The notes below the pieces were generated by a model. The model ran no database searches and had not been told where the DNA came from. It saw nothing but the letters and a program-made list of their open reading frames with translations. The translations under genes and the position numbers were made by a program. DNA of 64,000 nucleotides from Desulfuromusa sp. (lineage in GTDB: Bacteria > Desulfobacterota > Desulfuromonadia > Desulfuromonadales > Geopsychrobacteraceae). Positions within the stretch are counted from its first letter, which is position 1; each line of letters starts with the position of its first letter. Below, in pieces: positions 24,693 through 32,393 of this stretch. Where the stretch lies: the NCBI GenBank assembly GCA_016744595.1, contig JADGEB010000017.1:1-64000 (forward strand). The letters are read 5' to 3'.

Positions 24693-25358
24693 TTAATCTT
24701 CTCTATCATTCTCAGAAGAGTCATTATTTTCAATAAGCTTCTCAATACTTAGAGCCTGATCGACAGGAGAGATCTCCTCTGCCTCTGGCAAAGGACCAAT
24801 CAAAGGTGCCTCACTGAAACTGAAATCAGCATATATTGGTTGATCAATGCGAGCATGCCCCTTTAAAGTCTGAGACACCTCTCCCTCAATTAATATTTGC
24901 ACCTGACGAACATAAGGAAAATTTTCGTTCAGACTGTTGGTCAAGCTATAAATCGACAGTAATTCCGTCAAACTCCCACCGGGATGAAAATCGACCAGAT
25001 GTCTGGAGAAATTGACTCTAACCAAATCGTTTTCCACATCAACAACAAGAATTTTTGTTTCTTTGGGTAACACCGGAAGGTTATTTTGCTGCGAGCCACC
25101 GATCAAAGCCAATAACATACTTTGGATACAATCTCGATCTTCATCACACGCAGGAATTTCATGCGTTTCAGGAATCAGAAAAGCCCCCTGAGGTTCGGTA
25201 AAATAAAGTTGTACCTCCCGAGGCGGTATCTGATCAGCAATCACAACCCGGACTTCTTCTCCAATCTCTTGTGACTGTTGAAAATACCAACCAATTCCAT
25301 AACCAATAAGAGCTCCGACAACTAACACCCCAAGCAGGCCTGACAACAATTTTTTCAT
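24693..25358 (-). CDS. GerMN domain lipoprotein-like/anchored protein
   Basis: 221 residues. An N-terminal membrane anchor (LLSGLLGVLVVGALIGYGIGWYF) precedes one GerMN domain: VQLYFTEPQGAFLIPETHEIP, MLLALIGGSQQNNLPVLPKET, VRVNFSRHLVDFHPGGSLTELLSIYSLTNSL. An acidic tail follows. GerMN domains occur in spore germination GerM and in Gram-negative envelope proteins, often adjacent to murI, and are thought to act in peptidoglycan-linked envelope processes. The start lies 11 bp after the murI stop. Confidence 0.85.
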   Translation of the reverse strand: MKKLLSGLLGVLVVGALIGYGIGWYFQQSQEIGEEVRVVIADQIPPREVQLYFTEPQGAFLIPETHEIPACDEDRDCIQSMLLALIGGSQQNNLPVLPKETKILVVDVENDLVRVNFSRHLVDFHPGGSLTELLSIYSLTNSLNENFPYVRQVQILIEGEVSQTLKGHARIDQPIYADFSFSEAPLIGPLPEAEEISPVDQALSIEKLIENNDSSENDRED

Positions 25359-25368
25359 TGAATCCTCT

Positions 25369-26163
25369 TTAACCTATTTGAACCTGTTCAACCCGCCCCA
25401 GATTATTCCTGAGAAATGCTCGGCCAACACGTTCAAAACGAGTTGGCACGTCGGTCACAAAAAACGTTCTCTGCCCACCACATTCAGGGTTCGCCAACCC
25501 TTGCTGCTGAAAAAGGTTTTGAACCGCTTTTGCTGTTTCTTCAGCTGAATCAACCATATCAACAGTGTCACCAAGAATGGTCTGCAAGGTATTTCGTAAA
25601 AGTGGGTAATGGGTGCAACCTAAAACCAACGTGTCAATTTGAGCCGTCAGCAAAGGCTGTAAATATTCTTTGGCTGCCAACTTGGCGACTTCATGTTCTG
25701 CCCAACCCTCTTCGGCAAGTGGAACAAATAAGGGACAGGGAGCAGAAAATATCTTAGCATCCGGCAACAACGCATGAATCGCTTCAGGATAACGATTACT
25801 ATTAATCGTCCCTTCAGTTCCAATCACGCCAATCCTCCGATTCAAGCTTTTTGCGGCACGCTTGGCACCTGGCTCTATCACCCCGATCACCGGCAATTGG
25901 AAGCGTTCACGCAATTGGGGAAGAGCAACCGCTGAAGCGGTATTACATGCGACAACCAGAAGCTTGACCCCCTGATCAACTAAAAATTCAGCAGCCTCAA
26001 GGGCATAACGACAAACTGTTTCAACACTCTTGGTTCCGTAAGGGACTCGTGCAGTATCACCAAGATAGATCAGATTTTCACCTGGCAACAAACTGGCAAT
26101 CTCCTTAAAAACTGTCAAGCCACCAACTCCAGAATCAAATATACCGATCGAACGATGTCGCAC
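25369..26163 (-). CDS. murI: glutamate racemase
   Basis: 264 residues from GTG 26163, 5 bases after TAGGAG; an earlier in-frame GTG at 26178 is less likely. Conserved motifs are IGIFDSGVGGLTV, YLGDTARVPYGTKS, VVACNTASA (first catalytic Cys) and LVLGCTHYPLL (second catalytic Cys), as expected for a cofactor-independent two-base racemase. It supplies D-glutamate for peptidoglycan. Confidence 0.95.
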   Translation of the reverse strand: MRHRSIGIFDSGVGGLTVFKEIASLLPGENLIYLGDTARVPYGTKSVETVCRYALEAAEFLVDQGVKLLVVACNTASAVALPQLRERFQLPVIGVIEPGAKRAAKSLNRRIGVIGTEGTINSNRYPEAIHALLPDAKIFSAPCPLFVPLAEEGWAEHEVAKLAAKEYLQPLLTAQIDTLVLGCTHYPLLRNTLQTILGDTVDMVDSAEETAKAVQNLFQQQGLANPECGGQRTFFVTDVPTRFERVGRAFLRNNLGRVEQVQIG

Positions 26164-26347
26164 AAAAACTCCTATCACCTAATTGTAATTTTTAATAAAA
26201 CCAAGTTGATTATCCTAGTTAAGCCCCTTGATAAAGTCAAGATTTACGGGCTTTTACCACTTTCCCATCACTGAACAATCTGCTACTATTCTGTCCACCT
26301 TGAAACTGCTGAAATCACAGATTCAGCAGACCTGATGAGGAAAAAAT

Positions 26348-26680
26348 ATGAACTGGGACACAATCAAACAGTACCTCGAATATTTTCGCACTGATCAAGT
26401 CATGCAACAATTGCAAGACTGGAATATTAGTGATCTGAGTACTAACCCTTGGTTTCTAGGGGGGTTCGCCGTCATCATCCTCTTCGCTTACCTTATGGGA
26501 TGGAAGGCAACAGCTGGGTTTATTAGCGGCATTGGTGGATTTGTCCTTGTCGTTTCCCTAGCACTCGGTAGAGGAACCGGTGTAGAGGGGATAGCAAGTG
26601 GTGGACTCTGGATTATCGTTGGTGGTGGTGCAGTGGTTGTTTTCCTGTTTATCTATCTTTTATTTATAAAATCGGAATAA
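26348..26680 (+). CDS. small membrane protein, unknown function
   Basis: 110 residues with a good ribosome site (GAGGAAAAA). A short soluble N-terminus (about 35 residues) precedes three hydrophobic helices (FLGGFAVIILFAYLMGW, FISGIGGFVLVVSLALGRG, GLWIIVGGGAVVVFLFIYLLFI). No recognised domain. A small hairpin (26306-26329) lies in its leader. It may share a transcript with the diheme protein 61 bp downstream. Confidence 0.7.
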   Translation: MNWDTIKQYLEYFRTDQVMQQLQDWNISDLSTNPWFLGGFAVIILFAYLMGWKATAGFISGIGGFVLVVSLALGRGTGVEGIASGGLWIIVGGGAVVVFLFIYLLFIKSE

Positions 26681-26741
26681 CTTTTAACCCTTCAGAATAA
26701 CTTCGTTCATTTAAGTTCGACTTTTCTCGCTGGAGACATTC

Positions 26742-26996
26742 ATGAAAAAACGTGATATTTTTCTTCTACTAGGAGCCTTAGCTCTCATCATATTCCTTTG
26801 GATGGCACCAGAAGAGACAACTCAACCGGTACCAAAAGATGAGATCCACCTGAAATTCTACGATATTGTCAAAACTGATGGTAAGAAAGCAGCTGAAAAG
26901 TTTTGTGGCGATTGTCACAATGAAGAAGAAGTCCCCTTTTCAGAAGATCATCCTTCTAAATTTCGCTGTTTGTTCTGTCACAAAGTAAAGCAGTAA
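26742..26996 (+). CDS. small membrane-anchored diheme c-type cytochrome
   Basis: 84 residues. An N-terminal anchor or uncleaved signal (IFLLLGALALIIFLWMA) precedes two CXXCH motifs, CGDCH (55-59) and CLFCH (76-80). The size and heme spacing suggest a tiny periplasmic electron carrier tethered to the inner membrane. A terminator follows. Its redox partners are not evident, but the genome encodes other multiheme proteins in this window. Confidence 0.8.
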   Translation: MKKRDIFLLLGALALIIFLWMAPEETTQPVPKDEIHLKFYDIVKTDGKKAAEKFCGDCHNEEEVPFSEDHPSKFRCLFCHKVKQ

Positions 26997-27011
26997 TTCA
27001 CTTCTCGTGAA

Positions 27012-27048
27012 CTAAAAAGCCACGGTGTTTAATACCGTGGCTTTTTAG
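27012..27048. terminator. bidirectional intrinsic terminator
   Basis: Perfect 15-bp arms CTAAAAAGCCACGGT / ACCGTGGCTTTTTAG around a 7-base loop, with T-runs on both strands. It serves the diheme gene (plus strand) and nrdG (minus strand). Confidence 0.85.
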
Positions 27049-27064
27049 TTTATAGACGTAGTTA

Positions 27065-27769
27065 TCAAATACCCCGCACTTGAACCTGCTCAACATATTT
27101 TCCAGCTTGCTCTGCTAAAGCATAAAGTTGCTGGGGCTGATAAACATCAAATTGTTGCCACTCTTCAATCATGGCATGAAGTGGAACATATTGCTGCAAG
27201 ACCCAGAGCTGCACCCCTTGTAATAACTCTCCCATCTCATTAATTTCAGCTTCAGCCACTAGATGAGGAATGCAGGTAGTGCGAAACTCCACCTCTACTG
27301 AGGCCTGCTTGAGAATAGCCACCGTTTTACGCAAGGTCTCGGTCACCACTGGCATGGTGTGAAGCTCATTGTAGCGGCTGAGGCTGGTTTTTATGTCGAT
27401 CGCAAAATAATCGACCAGCTGTTTTTCCAACAACTGGTCGATTACATCGGGTGCCAATCCGTTACTGTCGAGCTTAACTTGTAGATTTCTCTTTTTCAGC
27501 AGGGATAAAAATGCCGGCAGACCATTATCAATGGTGGGTTCTCCGCCCGAAATCACAACCCCATCAATAAAACCCTCACGCTTTTTCAGGTCTGCCAGCA
27601 ACTCATCAAGGGGATAATCTGGATAACCATCAGGATCCAGAACCAACCCGGCGTTGTGACAAAAAGGACAAGTCAGATTGCAACTGCCAGTAAATACCAA
27701 CGAAGCAACCCGACCTGGGAAATCAAGCAAGCTAGTTCCTTGAAAACCTTTGATTCGAATCGTTTTCAG
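27065..27769 (-). CDS. nrdG: anaerobic ribonucleotide reductase activating enzyme (radical SAM)
   Basis: The radical SAM motif is CNLTCPFCHN (CX3CX2C) and the SAM-binding GGEPT follows. The protein belongs to the NrdG/pyruvate formate-lyase-activase-like group that installs the glycyl radical. Family members begin with an IKGFQ(K/G)TSLLDFPG-type segment. Here that segment is present in frame upstream of the first TTG (27730), back to a CTG at 27769. AAGGAG lies 8 bases before that CTG, and an in-frame stop lies further upstream. The CTG overlaps the stop of the glycyl-radical peptide gene (CTGA). I therefore place the start at CTG 27769 (234 residues); TTG 27730 is the alternative. Confidence 0.88.
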   Translation of the reverse strand: MKTIRIKGFQGTSLLDFPGRVASLVFTGSCNLTCPFCHNAGLVLDPDGYPDYPLDELLADLKKREGFIDGVVISGGEPTIDNGLPAFLSLLKKRNLQVKLDSNGLAPDVIDQLLEKQLVDYFAIDIKTSLSRYNELHTMPVVTETLRKTVAILKQASVEVEFRTTCIPHLVAEAEINEMGELLQGVQLWVLQQYVPLHAMIEEWQQFDVYQPQQLYALAEQAGKYVEQVQVRGI

Positions 27770-27912
27770 CGCTTTTGCTCCTTGGGTGCAACCACATACT
27801 CAGAACGATCTTTAAACTCTTCTTTTTTGCCGCGATTCCACTGTTGAACGGGTCGAAAAAATCCGCACACACGTGAATAAACCTCTGTCTTACCATCACA
27901 CTTTGTTGCCAT
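27766..27912 (-). CDS. separate glycyl-radical C-terminal peptide of class III ribonucleotide reductase
   Basis: A 48-residue gene with ideal ribosome site GAGGAGG before ATG. The peptide contains KTEVYSRVCGFFRPVQQWN followed by RGKKEEFKDRSEY, which is the C-terminal glycyl-radical segment normally fused to NrdD; Gly17 in RVCG is the expected radical site. Cys5 (TKCDGK) corresponds to part of the zinc site just before it. The preceding NrdD polypeptide stops right after CPVHGYISGEHFSCPHH and lacks this segment. Gene order nrdD, peptide, nrdG, with a 36-nt gap and then a CTGA overlap, indicates coupled translation. It would work like the spare-part protein GrcA/YfiD does for pyruvate formate-lyase, but as the only copy seen. 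Confidence 0.88.
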   Translation of the reverse strand: MATKCDGKTEVYSRVCGFFRPVQQWNRGKKEEFKDRSEYVVAPKEQKR

Positions 27913-27948
27913 TGTAACCTCCTCACTTTTCAGTTAGGTGTGAATGAA

Positions 27949-29937
27949 TTAGGCGGCCTGCCCCTCCTGATGATGTGGACAGGAAAAATGTTCGCCCGAT
28001 ATATAACCGTGCACCGGGCAGATTGTAAAAGTTGGACTCAGAGTAAAATAGGGAAGATGGAAGTTTTCCGAAATCCGTTTAACTAAAAGACGCGCACTGC
28101 GCCAATCTTCCAATCGTTCACCCAGAAACCCATGAAACACCGTACCGCCAGTATAAAGAGTCTGCATTTCATCCTGATGGGTCAGCGCTTCATATATATC
28201 TTCAGTCATTCCAACTGGCAACTGGGTTGAATTGGTATAATAGGGCTCGTCATCCCCGGCACAAACAATATCTGGATAACTCTGTCGATCACGGTTGGCG
28301 AGTCGGAAACTGGTACCTTCTGCCGGAGTTGCTTCCAGATTGTAGAGGTGGCCGGTTTCCTCCTGAAAAGCTTCTAACTGCTTACGCATATATTCCAGAG
28401 TGGCCTGAGATAGAGTCTGCCCCTCATCACTCTCAATCCCACTGCCAAACAAGTTGAGACAGGCCTCATGCATACCGATCAGGCCAATAGTAGAGAAGTG
28501 ATTATCCCAGAAGTTGCCACTCCGCTCTCGAATTGCCGACAAGTAAAACTTGCTATAGGGGTAAAGTCCGTCTGCAGTGAACCGTTCCAATTGTTTTCGT
28601 TTGATCTCCAACGACTGAAATGCCAGCTTCATCAGTTTGCTGATGCGAGCAAAAAACTCGACTTGGTCGTTGGCAAGATAGGCTGCTCGTGGCAAATTAA
28701 TAGTGACAACACCAATCGATCCGGTCATTGGATTGGAGCCAAATAGGCCACCCCCACGCCGCCGCAGTTCGCGGTTATCAAGGCGTAGCCGACAACACAT
28801 GGAGCGGGCATCTTCTGGATCCATATCGGAGTTGACGAAATTACTGAAGTAAGGAATACCGTATTTTGCCGTCATCTCCCAGACCGGGCGAAGCCGATCA
28901 CTCTCCCAGTCCAGATCCTTGGTAATATTGTAGGTTGGAATTGGAAAAGAGAAAATTCGCCCAGACGAATCACCCTGCATCATCACTTCACAGAAAGCCC
29001 GATTCAACATATCCATTTCAACCTGAAACTCGCCGTAACAACGATCCATCAGCTCACCGCCAATAACCACAGCTTCCTGCGCCATATTCGATGGCACCAT
29101 CATATCCATCGTGATATTGGTAAACGGTGTCTGAAAGCCAACCCGGGTCGGCACATTCATATTGAAGACGAATTCTTGCAGCGACTGCAAAACCTCGGTG
29201 TAACTGAGTTTATCGTAAGCAATGAAGGGTGCAAGCAGAGTGTCAAAACTGGCAAAGGCCTGAGCTCCAGCAGCTTCCCCTTGTAGGGTATAGAAAAAGT
29301 TGACAGACTGCCCCAAAGCAGTACGGAAATGTTTCGGTGGAGCACTTTGTACTTTACCGTAAGCGCCAGTAAAGCCCTTCAGCAGCAGATCCTTCAGATC
29401 CCAACCACAACAGTAAACCGACAACATTCCTAAATCGTGGATATGAAATTCCCCGTCGCGATGAGCATCGGCAATATCGCCAGGATAAATCTTATTCAAC
29501 CAGTAGTTGCTAGTAATATTGGCTGCAATATGGTTGTTAAGACCTTGTAACGAGTAGCCCATATTGGCGTTCTCATTGACCCGCCAGTCTTCACGTACCA
29601 AATAGGAATCAATCGATTCAATTGACTCGCGCATGAATTCACGGGTCTGGCGCAAGTTTTCGTGTTGTTTACGATAGAGGATGTAGACTTTGGCCGTTTG
29701 TGCATGACCATTTTCGATGAGAATTTTTTCAACCAGATCCTGCACATTTTCAACGGTTGGAACCCGGTCATCTTTATAGAGAACGGAAAGTATCCCGCCA
29801 ACTTGGCGAGTGATATCAGAAACCCTCTCAAAATCGCTACCACCAACCGACTTAACCGCCTTGATAATAGCCTGAGAGATTTTGTCTTCTACGTACGGCA
29901 TCAAACGACCGTCACGTTTACGAATAAATTCTACCAT
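27949..29937 (-). CDS. nrdD: class III (anaerobic) ribonucleoside-triphosphate reductase, body lacking the glycyl-radical tail
   Basis: 662 residues from ATG 29937, preceded by AGGGAGGGG; a 26-codon upstream extension has no ribosome site. An N-terminal ATP-cone (FIRKRDGRLMPYVEDKISQAI) is followed by the 10-stranded barrel with NSNYWLNKIYPGDIADAHRDGEFHIHDLG-type NrdD blocks and STIGLIGMHEACLNLFGSG. The chain ends with half a zinc site, CPVHGYISGEHFSCP, and a short tail QEGQAA. The conserved glycyl-radical segment is absent and is supplied by the next gene. The enzyme reduces ribonucleoside triphosphates without oxygen. Two NrdR boxes lie upstream. Confidence 0.93.
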   Translation of the reverse strand: MVEFIRKRDGRLMPYVEDKISQAIIKAVKSVGGSDFERVSDITRQVGGILSVLYKDDRVPTVENVQDLVEKILIENGHAQTAKVYILYRKQHENLRQTREFMRESIESIDSYLVREDWRVNENANMGYSLQGLNNHIAANITSNYWLNKIYPGDIADAHRDGEFHIHDLGMLSVYCCGWDLKDLLLKGFTGAYGKVQSAPPKHFRTALGQSVNFFYTLQGEAAGAQAFASFDTLLAPFIAYDKLSYTEVLQSLQEFVFNMNVPTRVGFQTPFTNITMDMMVPSNMAQEAVVIGGELMDRCYGEFQVEMDMLNRAFCEVMMQGDSSGRIFSFPIPTYNITKDLDWESDRLRPVWEMTAKYGIPYFSNFVNSDMDPEDARSMCCRLRLDNRELRRRGGGLFGSNPMTGSIGVVTINLPRAAYLANDQVEFFARISKLMKLAFQSLEIKRKQLERFTADGLYPYSKFYLSAIRERSGNFWDNHFSTIGLIGMHEACLNLFGSGIESDEGQTLSQATLEYMRKQLEAFQEETGHLYNLEATPAEGTSFRLANRDRQSYPDIVCAGDDEPYYTNSTQLPVGMTEDIYEALTHQDEMQTLYTGGTVFHGFLGERLEDWRSARLLVKRISENFHLPYFTLSPTFTICPVHGYISGEHFSCPHHQEGQAA

Positions 29938-30041
29938 TGTGCCCCTCCCTGTCAGATTGCACAGGAAAATAATATCGATAAATAAGTTAAAGTGTAACGC
30001 CGAAGACACTAACATAAGTCATTAGTCACCCCAAGACAAAA

Positions 30042-30089
30042 TCACAATATCTAGTATCTTTTTTACTAAATAAACACAACATATTGTCA
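30042..30089 (-). promoter_or_regulatory. tandem NrdR boxes upstream of nrdD
   Basis: TCACAATATCTAGTAT (30042-30057) and ACACAACATATTGTCA (30074-30089) match the NrdR box at 14 and 13 of 16 positions. Their starts are 32 bp apart, the expected helical phasing. The same arrangement precedes nrdA. Confidence 0.78.
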
Positions 30090-30276
30090 ATCCACTATAA
30101 ATACCCAGCTGGCTTCAAAAGCTAATTTTCAGCAATTTCACTGACTTTTCCGATGAAACTTAAAGTGATAAATGAATCAACAAGCAAAGATTAAGAACGG
30201 GATATCAAGACCCTTTATTCTATGAATTCGACAAAACACAAAGGGAGAGAATCCGCTACTTATCATTTGCACCTAT

Positions 30277-30294
30277 TTTCGCAAATCTGCAAAA
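30277..30294. promoter_or_regulatory. upstream activator-like palindrome, copy 1
   Basis: TTTCGCAAATCTGCAAAA, 16 of 18 matches to the perfect palindrome at 30447-30464. It lies about 280 bp before the expected sigma-54 transcription start, consistent with a remote enhancer site. Confidence 0.5.
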
Positions 30295-30446
30295 AACACC
30301 AGAGCCTTTTTCAAAAGTGCAAAACTATGTTTATTCAGCTCAATTCAGTCATTATCCTTTTCTTGGAAAGCCTGATAGAACAACAACTATCAGCTAAAAC
30401 AGGGTTTCACTTTTCCTGCCCATTTCTTCTGAGAACGATAATCTGC

Positions 30447-30464
30447 TTTCGCAAATTTGCGAAA
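30447..30464. promoter_or_regulatory. upstream activator-like palindrome, copy 2
   Basis: TTTCGCAAATTTGCGAAA is a perfect 18-bp dyad about 110 bp before the predicted start of the sigma-54 promoter. This is the normal distance for an NtrC-family activator. The candidate binder is the NtrC-type regulator at 33495-34859. Confidence 0.62.
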
Positions 30465-30532
30465 TTGCTTTTTTTTATAAATAACAACACCTTTGTAACT
30501 AACTAAAATAATTAAATAATTATTTTTAAACC

Positions 30533-30548
30533 TTGGTATGCAGATTGC
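30533..30548 (+). promoter_or_regulatory. sigma-54 promoter of the OFA transporter gene
   Basis: TTGGTATGCAGATTGC has GG (-24) and GC (-12) at the exact 10-bp separation and matches TTGGCACG-N4-TTGC apart from two positions. It lies 43 bp before the ATG. Confidence 0.72.
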
Positions 30549-30591
30549 GATAGGACAATAGCCAAGTGAGACAGCTACCAAGGAGGAGACT

Positions 30592-32310
30592 ATGGCGATA
30601 TGCCCCTATTTTGATCTCGAAAAAAAATTGTGCGACGTAGGTGAAGATTACACTTCTCCCTATGACGTTGTCGCAATGTCCCATTTTTGCTCCTGTCGTT
30701 ATCAGGAGTGCGATAAGTTTGAAATATTATCTGAAAACCACCCTGAAATTCTTGACAAATTAATAGAACAACATAAGCCAGAAAGAGATGTTGAGATATC
30801 AATCTCACCCATATCCAAAATACAGCCTCGGGTCAGCCGCAATCCAATCAAAATAAAGTTCGGCAACAAATGGCCACTAACTCATCGACTTAAAAACGTA
30901 ATGTCATCCTATCAACTCAATCCATTGAATATGGAACTTGCCGAAGAATCTGATTCTTTGGTTACTGAATTGCCTAAAAGGGAGAAAACAGCTATGCAAC
31001 CACAAAAAATCAAAAATCGCGGTCTACAAGTTGTGTTGGCCGGCACCGGTATCAATCTGGCCTTGGGCATCTTATATACTTGGAGTATTTTTAAAGGTGC
31101 AATTTCAGACTCAATCGCTGCCGGAGGCCAAGGCGCTTTTAACTGGGACGCTGCAAGCATCAATGATCCTTATGCTGTTGCGTGTTTGGCATTTGCTGCA
31201 GCAATGATTCTGGCAGGAAAATGTCAGGACAAGCTGGGCCCTAAAGTTACTTGTGCCATTGGTGGCCTGCTGGTTGGAGCTGGTTTTATCTGGATTTCAC
31301 AAACAACCAATTATTGGGCATGGGTTGTTGGTTTTGGAATGATGGCAGGAACCGGAATTGGTTTTGGTTATTCTGCGGCAACACCGCCCGCCCTAAAATG
31401 GTTTTCTCCGGCCAAGACCGGCCTGATCGCTGGAATCGTTGTCTCTGGTTTTGGTCTGGCATCGGTATACATAGCTCCATTAGCCAAATACCTACTTGCA
31501 ACCATTGGTCTGCAACAATCGATGATGTACTTTGGTATTGCGTTTGCAATAGTCGTCAGTGGCCTAGGAATGCTCATCTCAAATCCACCTGAAGGTTATG
31601 TTGCTGATCCAACGGCTAAGCAGTCTGCAGCAAAATCTGCCCCAGCAGTCCCCGATCTGAAACCTTCACAATTATTCACCAATGCCAGATTTTACACCCT
31701 GTGGCTCTGCTTCTTTATTGGTTCCGGTGCCGGCTTGATGGTCATCGGTAGCGCTAAAGGATTAGCTAAAGCATCAATGGGCGAAATGGCCTTCCTGGTT
31801 GTTGTCATAATGTCGGTTGGAAACGCTGCGGGACGCCTGATCGCTGGTGTCGTTTCAGACAAGATTGGCCGAGCAACTACGCTTTGTTTCATGTTGGCAT
31901 TCCAGGCTGTCTTAATGTTTGTTGCCATTCCTGTCCTTGGTGGCGAAAGTAGCAGCCCGATTCTGGTCGCACTGCTAGTCACAGCCATGGTCTTCAATTA
32001 CGGGACAAACCTTTCACTGTTCCCATCTTTTGCAAAAGACAGTTGGGGTATGAAACACTTCGGTATGAATTATGGCCTGCTATTCTCTGCCTGGGGTGTT
32101 GGTGCATTTGTTCTGGTCAGGGTTTCTGAAATGCTGAAAGTCAAGACTGGCAGTATGGATTCATCCTTTATCGTTGCCGGTGTATTGCTTCTGGTTGGCG
32201 CAATGATGGCAATGTCACTGCGGACACAGAAAGCTCCTGCAACCGTGACCGAGACAGAAGAAGTTTTTGTCGATGAAGAAGACATGGTTCTGCAGAAAGC
32301 TCAAGATTAA
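30592..32310 (+). CDS. OFA-type MFS transporter with Cys-rich N-terminal extension
   Basis: 572 residues with AAGGAGGAG before ATG. Residues 135-560 form a 12-helix MFS permease of the oxalate/formate antiporter family (GTGINLALGILYTWSIFKGAI; GFGYSAATPPALKWFSPAKTGLIAGIVVSGFGLA; GRLIAGVVSDKIGR). Residues 1-134 are unusual: a cytoplasmic segment with C4, C14, C33, C35 and C40 (CPYFDLEKKLC; FCSCRYQEC) followed by a polar linker. An internal ATG at 30994 with AAAAGGGAG would yield the plain transporter, so two products are possible. A monocarboxylate or dicarboxylate substrate is likely. Expression appears sigma-54 dependent. Confidence 0.88.
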   Translation: MAICPYFDLEKKLCDVGEDYTSPYDVVAMSHFCSCRYQECDKFEILSENHPEILDKLIEQHKPERDVEISISPISKIQPRVSRNPIKIKFGNKWPLTHRLKNVMSSYQLNPLNMELAEESDSLVTELPKREKTAMQPQKIKNRGLQVVLAGTGINLALGILYTWSIFKGAISDSIAAGGQGAFNWDAASINDPYAVACLAFAAAMILAGKCQDKLGPKVTCAIGGLLVGAGFIWISQTTNYWAWVVGFGMMAGTGIGFGYSAATPPALKWFSPAKTGLIAGIVVSGFGLASVYIAPLAKYLLATIGLQQSMMYFGIAFAIVVSGLGMLISNPPEGYVADPTAKQSAAKSAPAVPDLKPSQLFTNARFYTLWLCFFIGSGAGLMVIGSAKGLAKASMGEMAFLVVVIMSVGNAAGRLIAGVVSDKIGRATTLCFMLAFQAVLMFVAIPVLGGESSSPILVALLVTAMVFNYGTNLSLFPSFAKDSWGMKHFGMNYGLLFSAWGVGAFVLVRVSEMLKVKTGSMDSSFIVAGVLLLVGAMMAMSLRTQKAPATVTETEEVFVDEEDMVLQKAQD

Positions 32311-32333
32311 TGATCTGATCAATGACAACCTGG

Positions 32334-32367
32334 AAAAGTGCCCTATTCTTGGATAGGGCACTTTTTT
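32334..32367 (+). terminator. intrinsic terminator after OFA transporter
   Basis: Stem AAAAGTGCCCTAT / ATAGGGCACTTTT with a T6 run. Some read-through into the SatP-like gene, whose start is only 27 bp further, is plausible. Confidence 0.85.
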
Positions 32368-32393
32368 CGTCTAAATAGAGTATGGGAGAGATT

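Larger units (their letters stand above)
29938..30591. other. 654-bp divergent regulatory region (nrdD / OFA transporter)
   Basis: No protein gene is supported. Two NrdR boxes (30042-30089) serve nrdD. Further right, two copies of a TTTCGCAAA-type palindrome (30277-30294 and 30447-30464) and a sigma-54 promoter (30533-30548) serve the transporter gene. The right half is very AT-rich. Confidence 0.7.

Noticed and set aside
27732-27926. 64-codon minus-strand frame at the nrdD-nrdG junction
   Set aside because: It overlaps the 48-codon glycyl-radical gene in another frame, lacks a ribosome site and has no family resemblance, whereas the radical peptide matches the NrdD tail.
30222-30506. 94-codon frame in the nrdD/OFA intergenic region
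   Set aside because: Composition is that of AT-rich non-coding DNA. It contains the regulatory palindromes and has no ribosome site.
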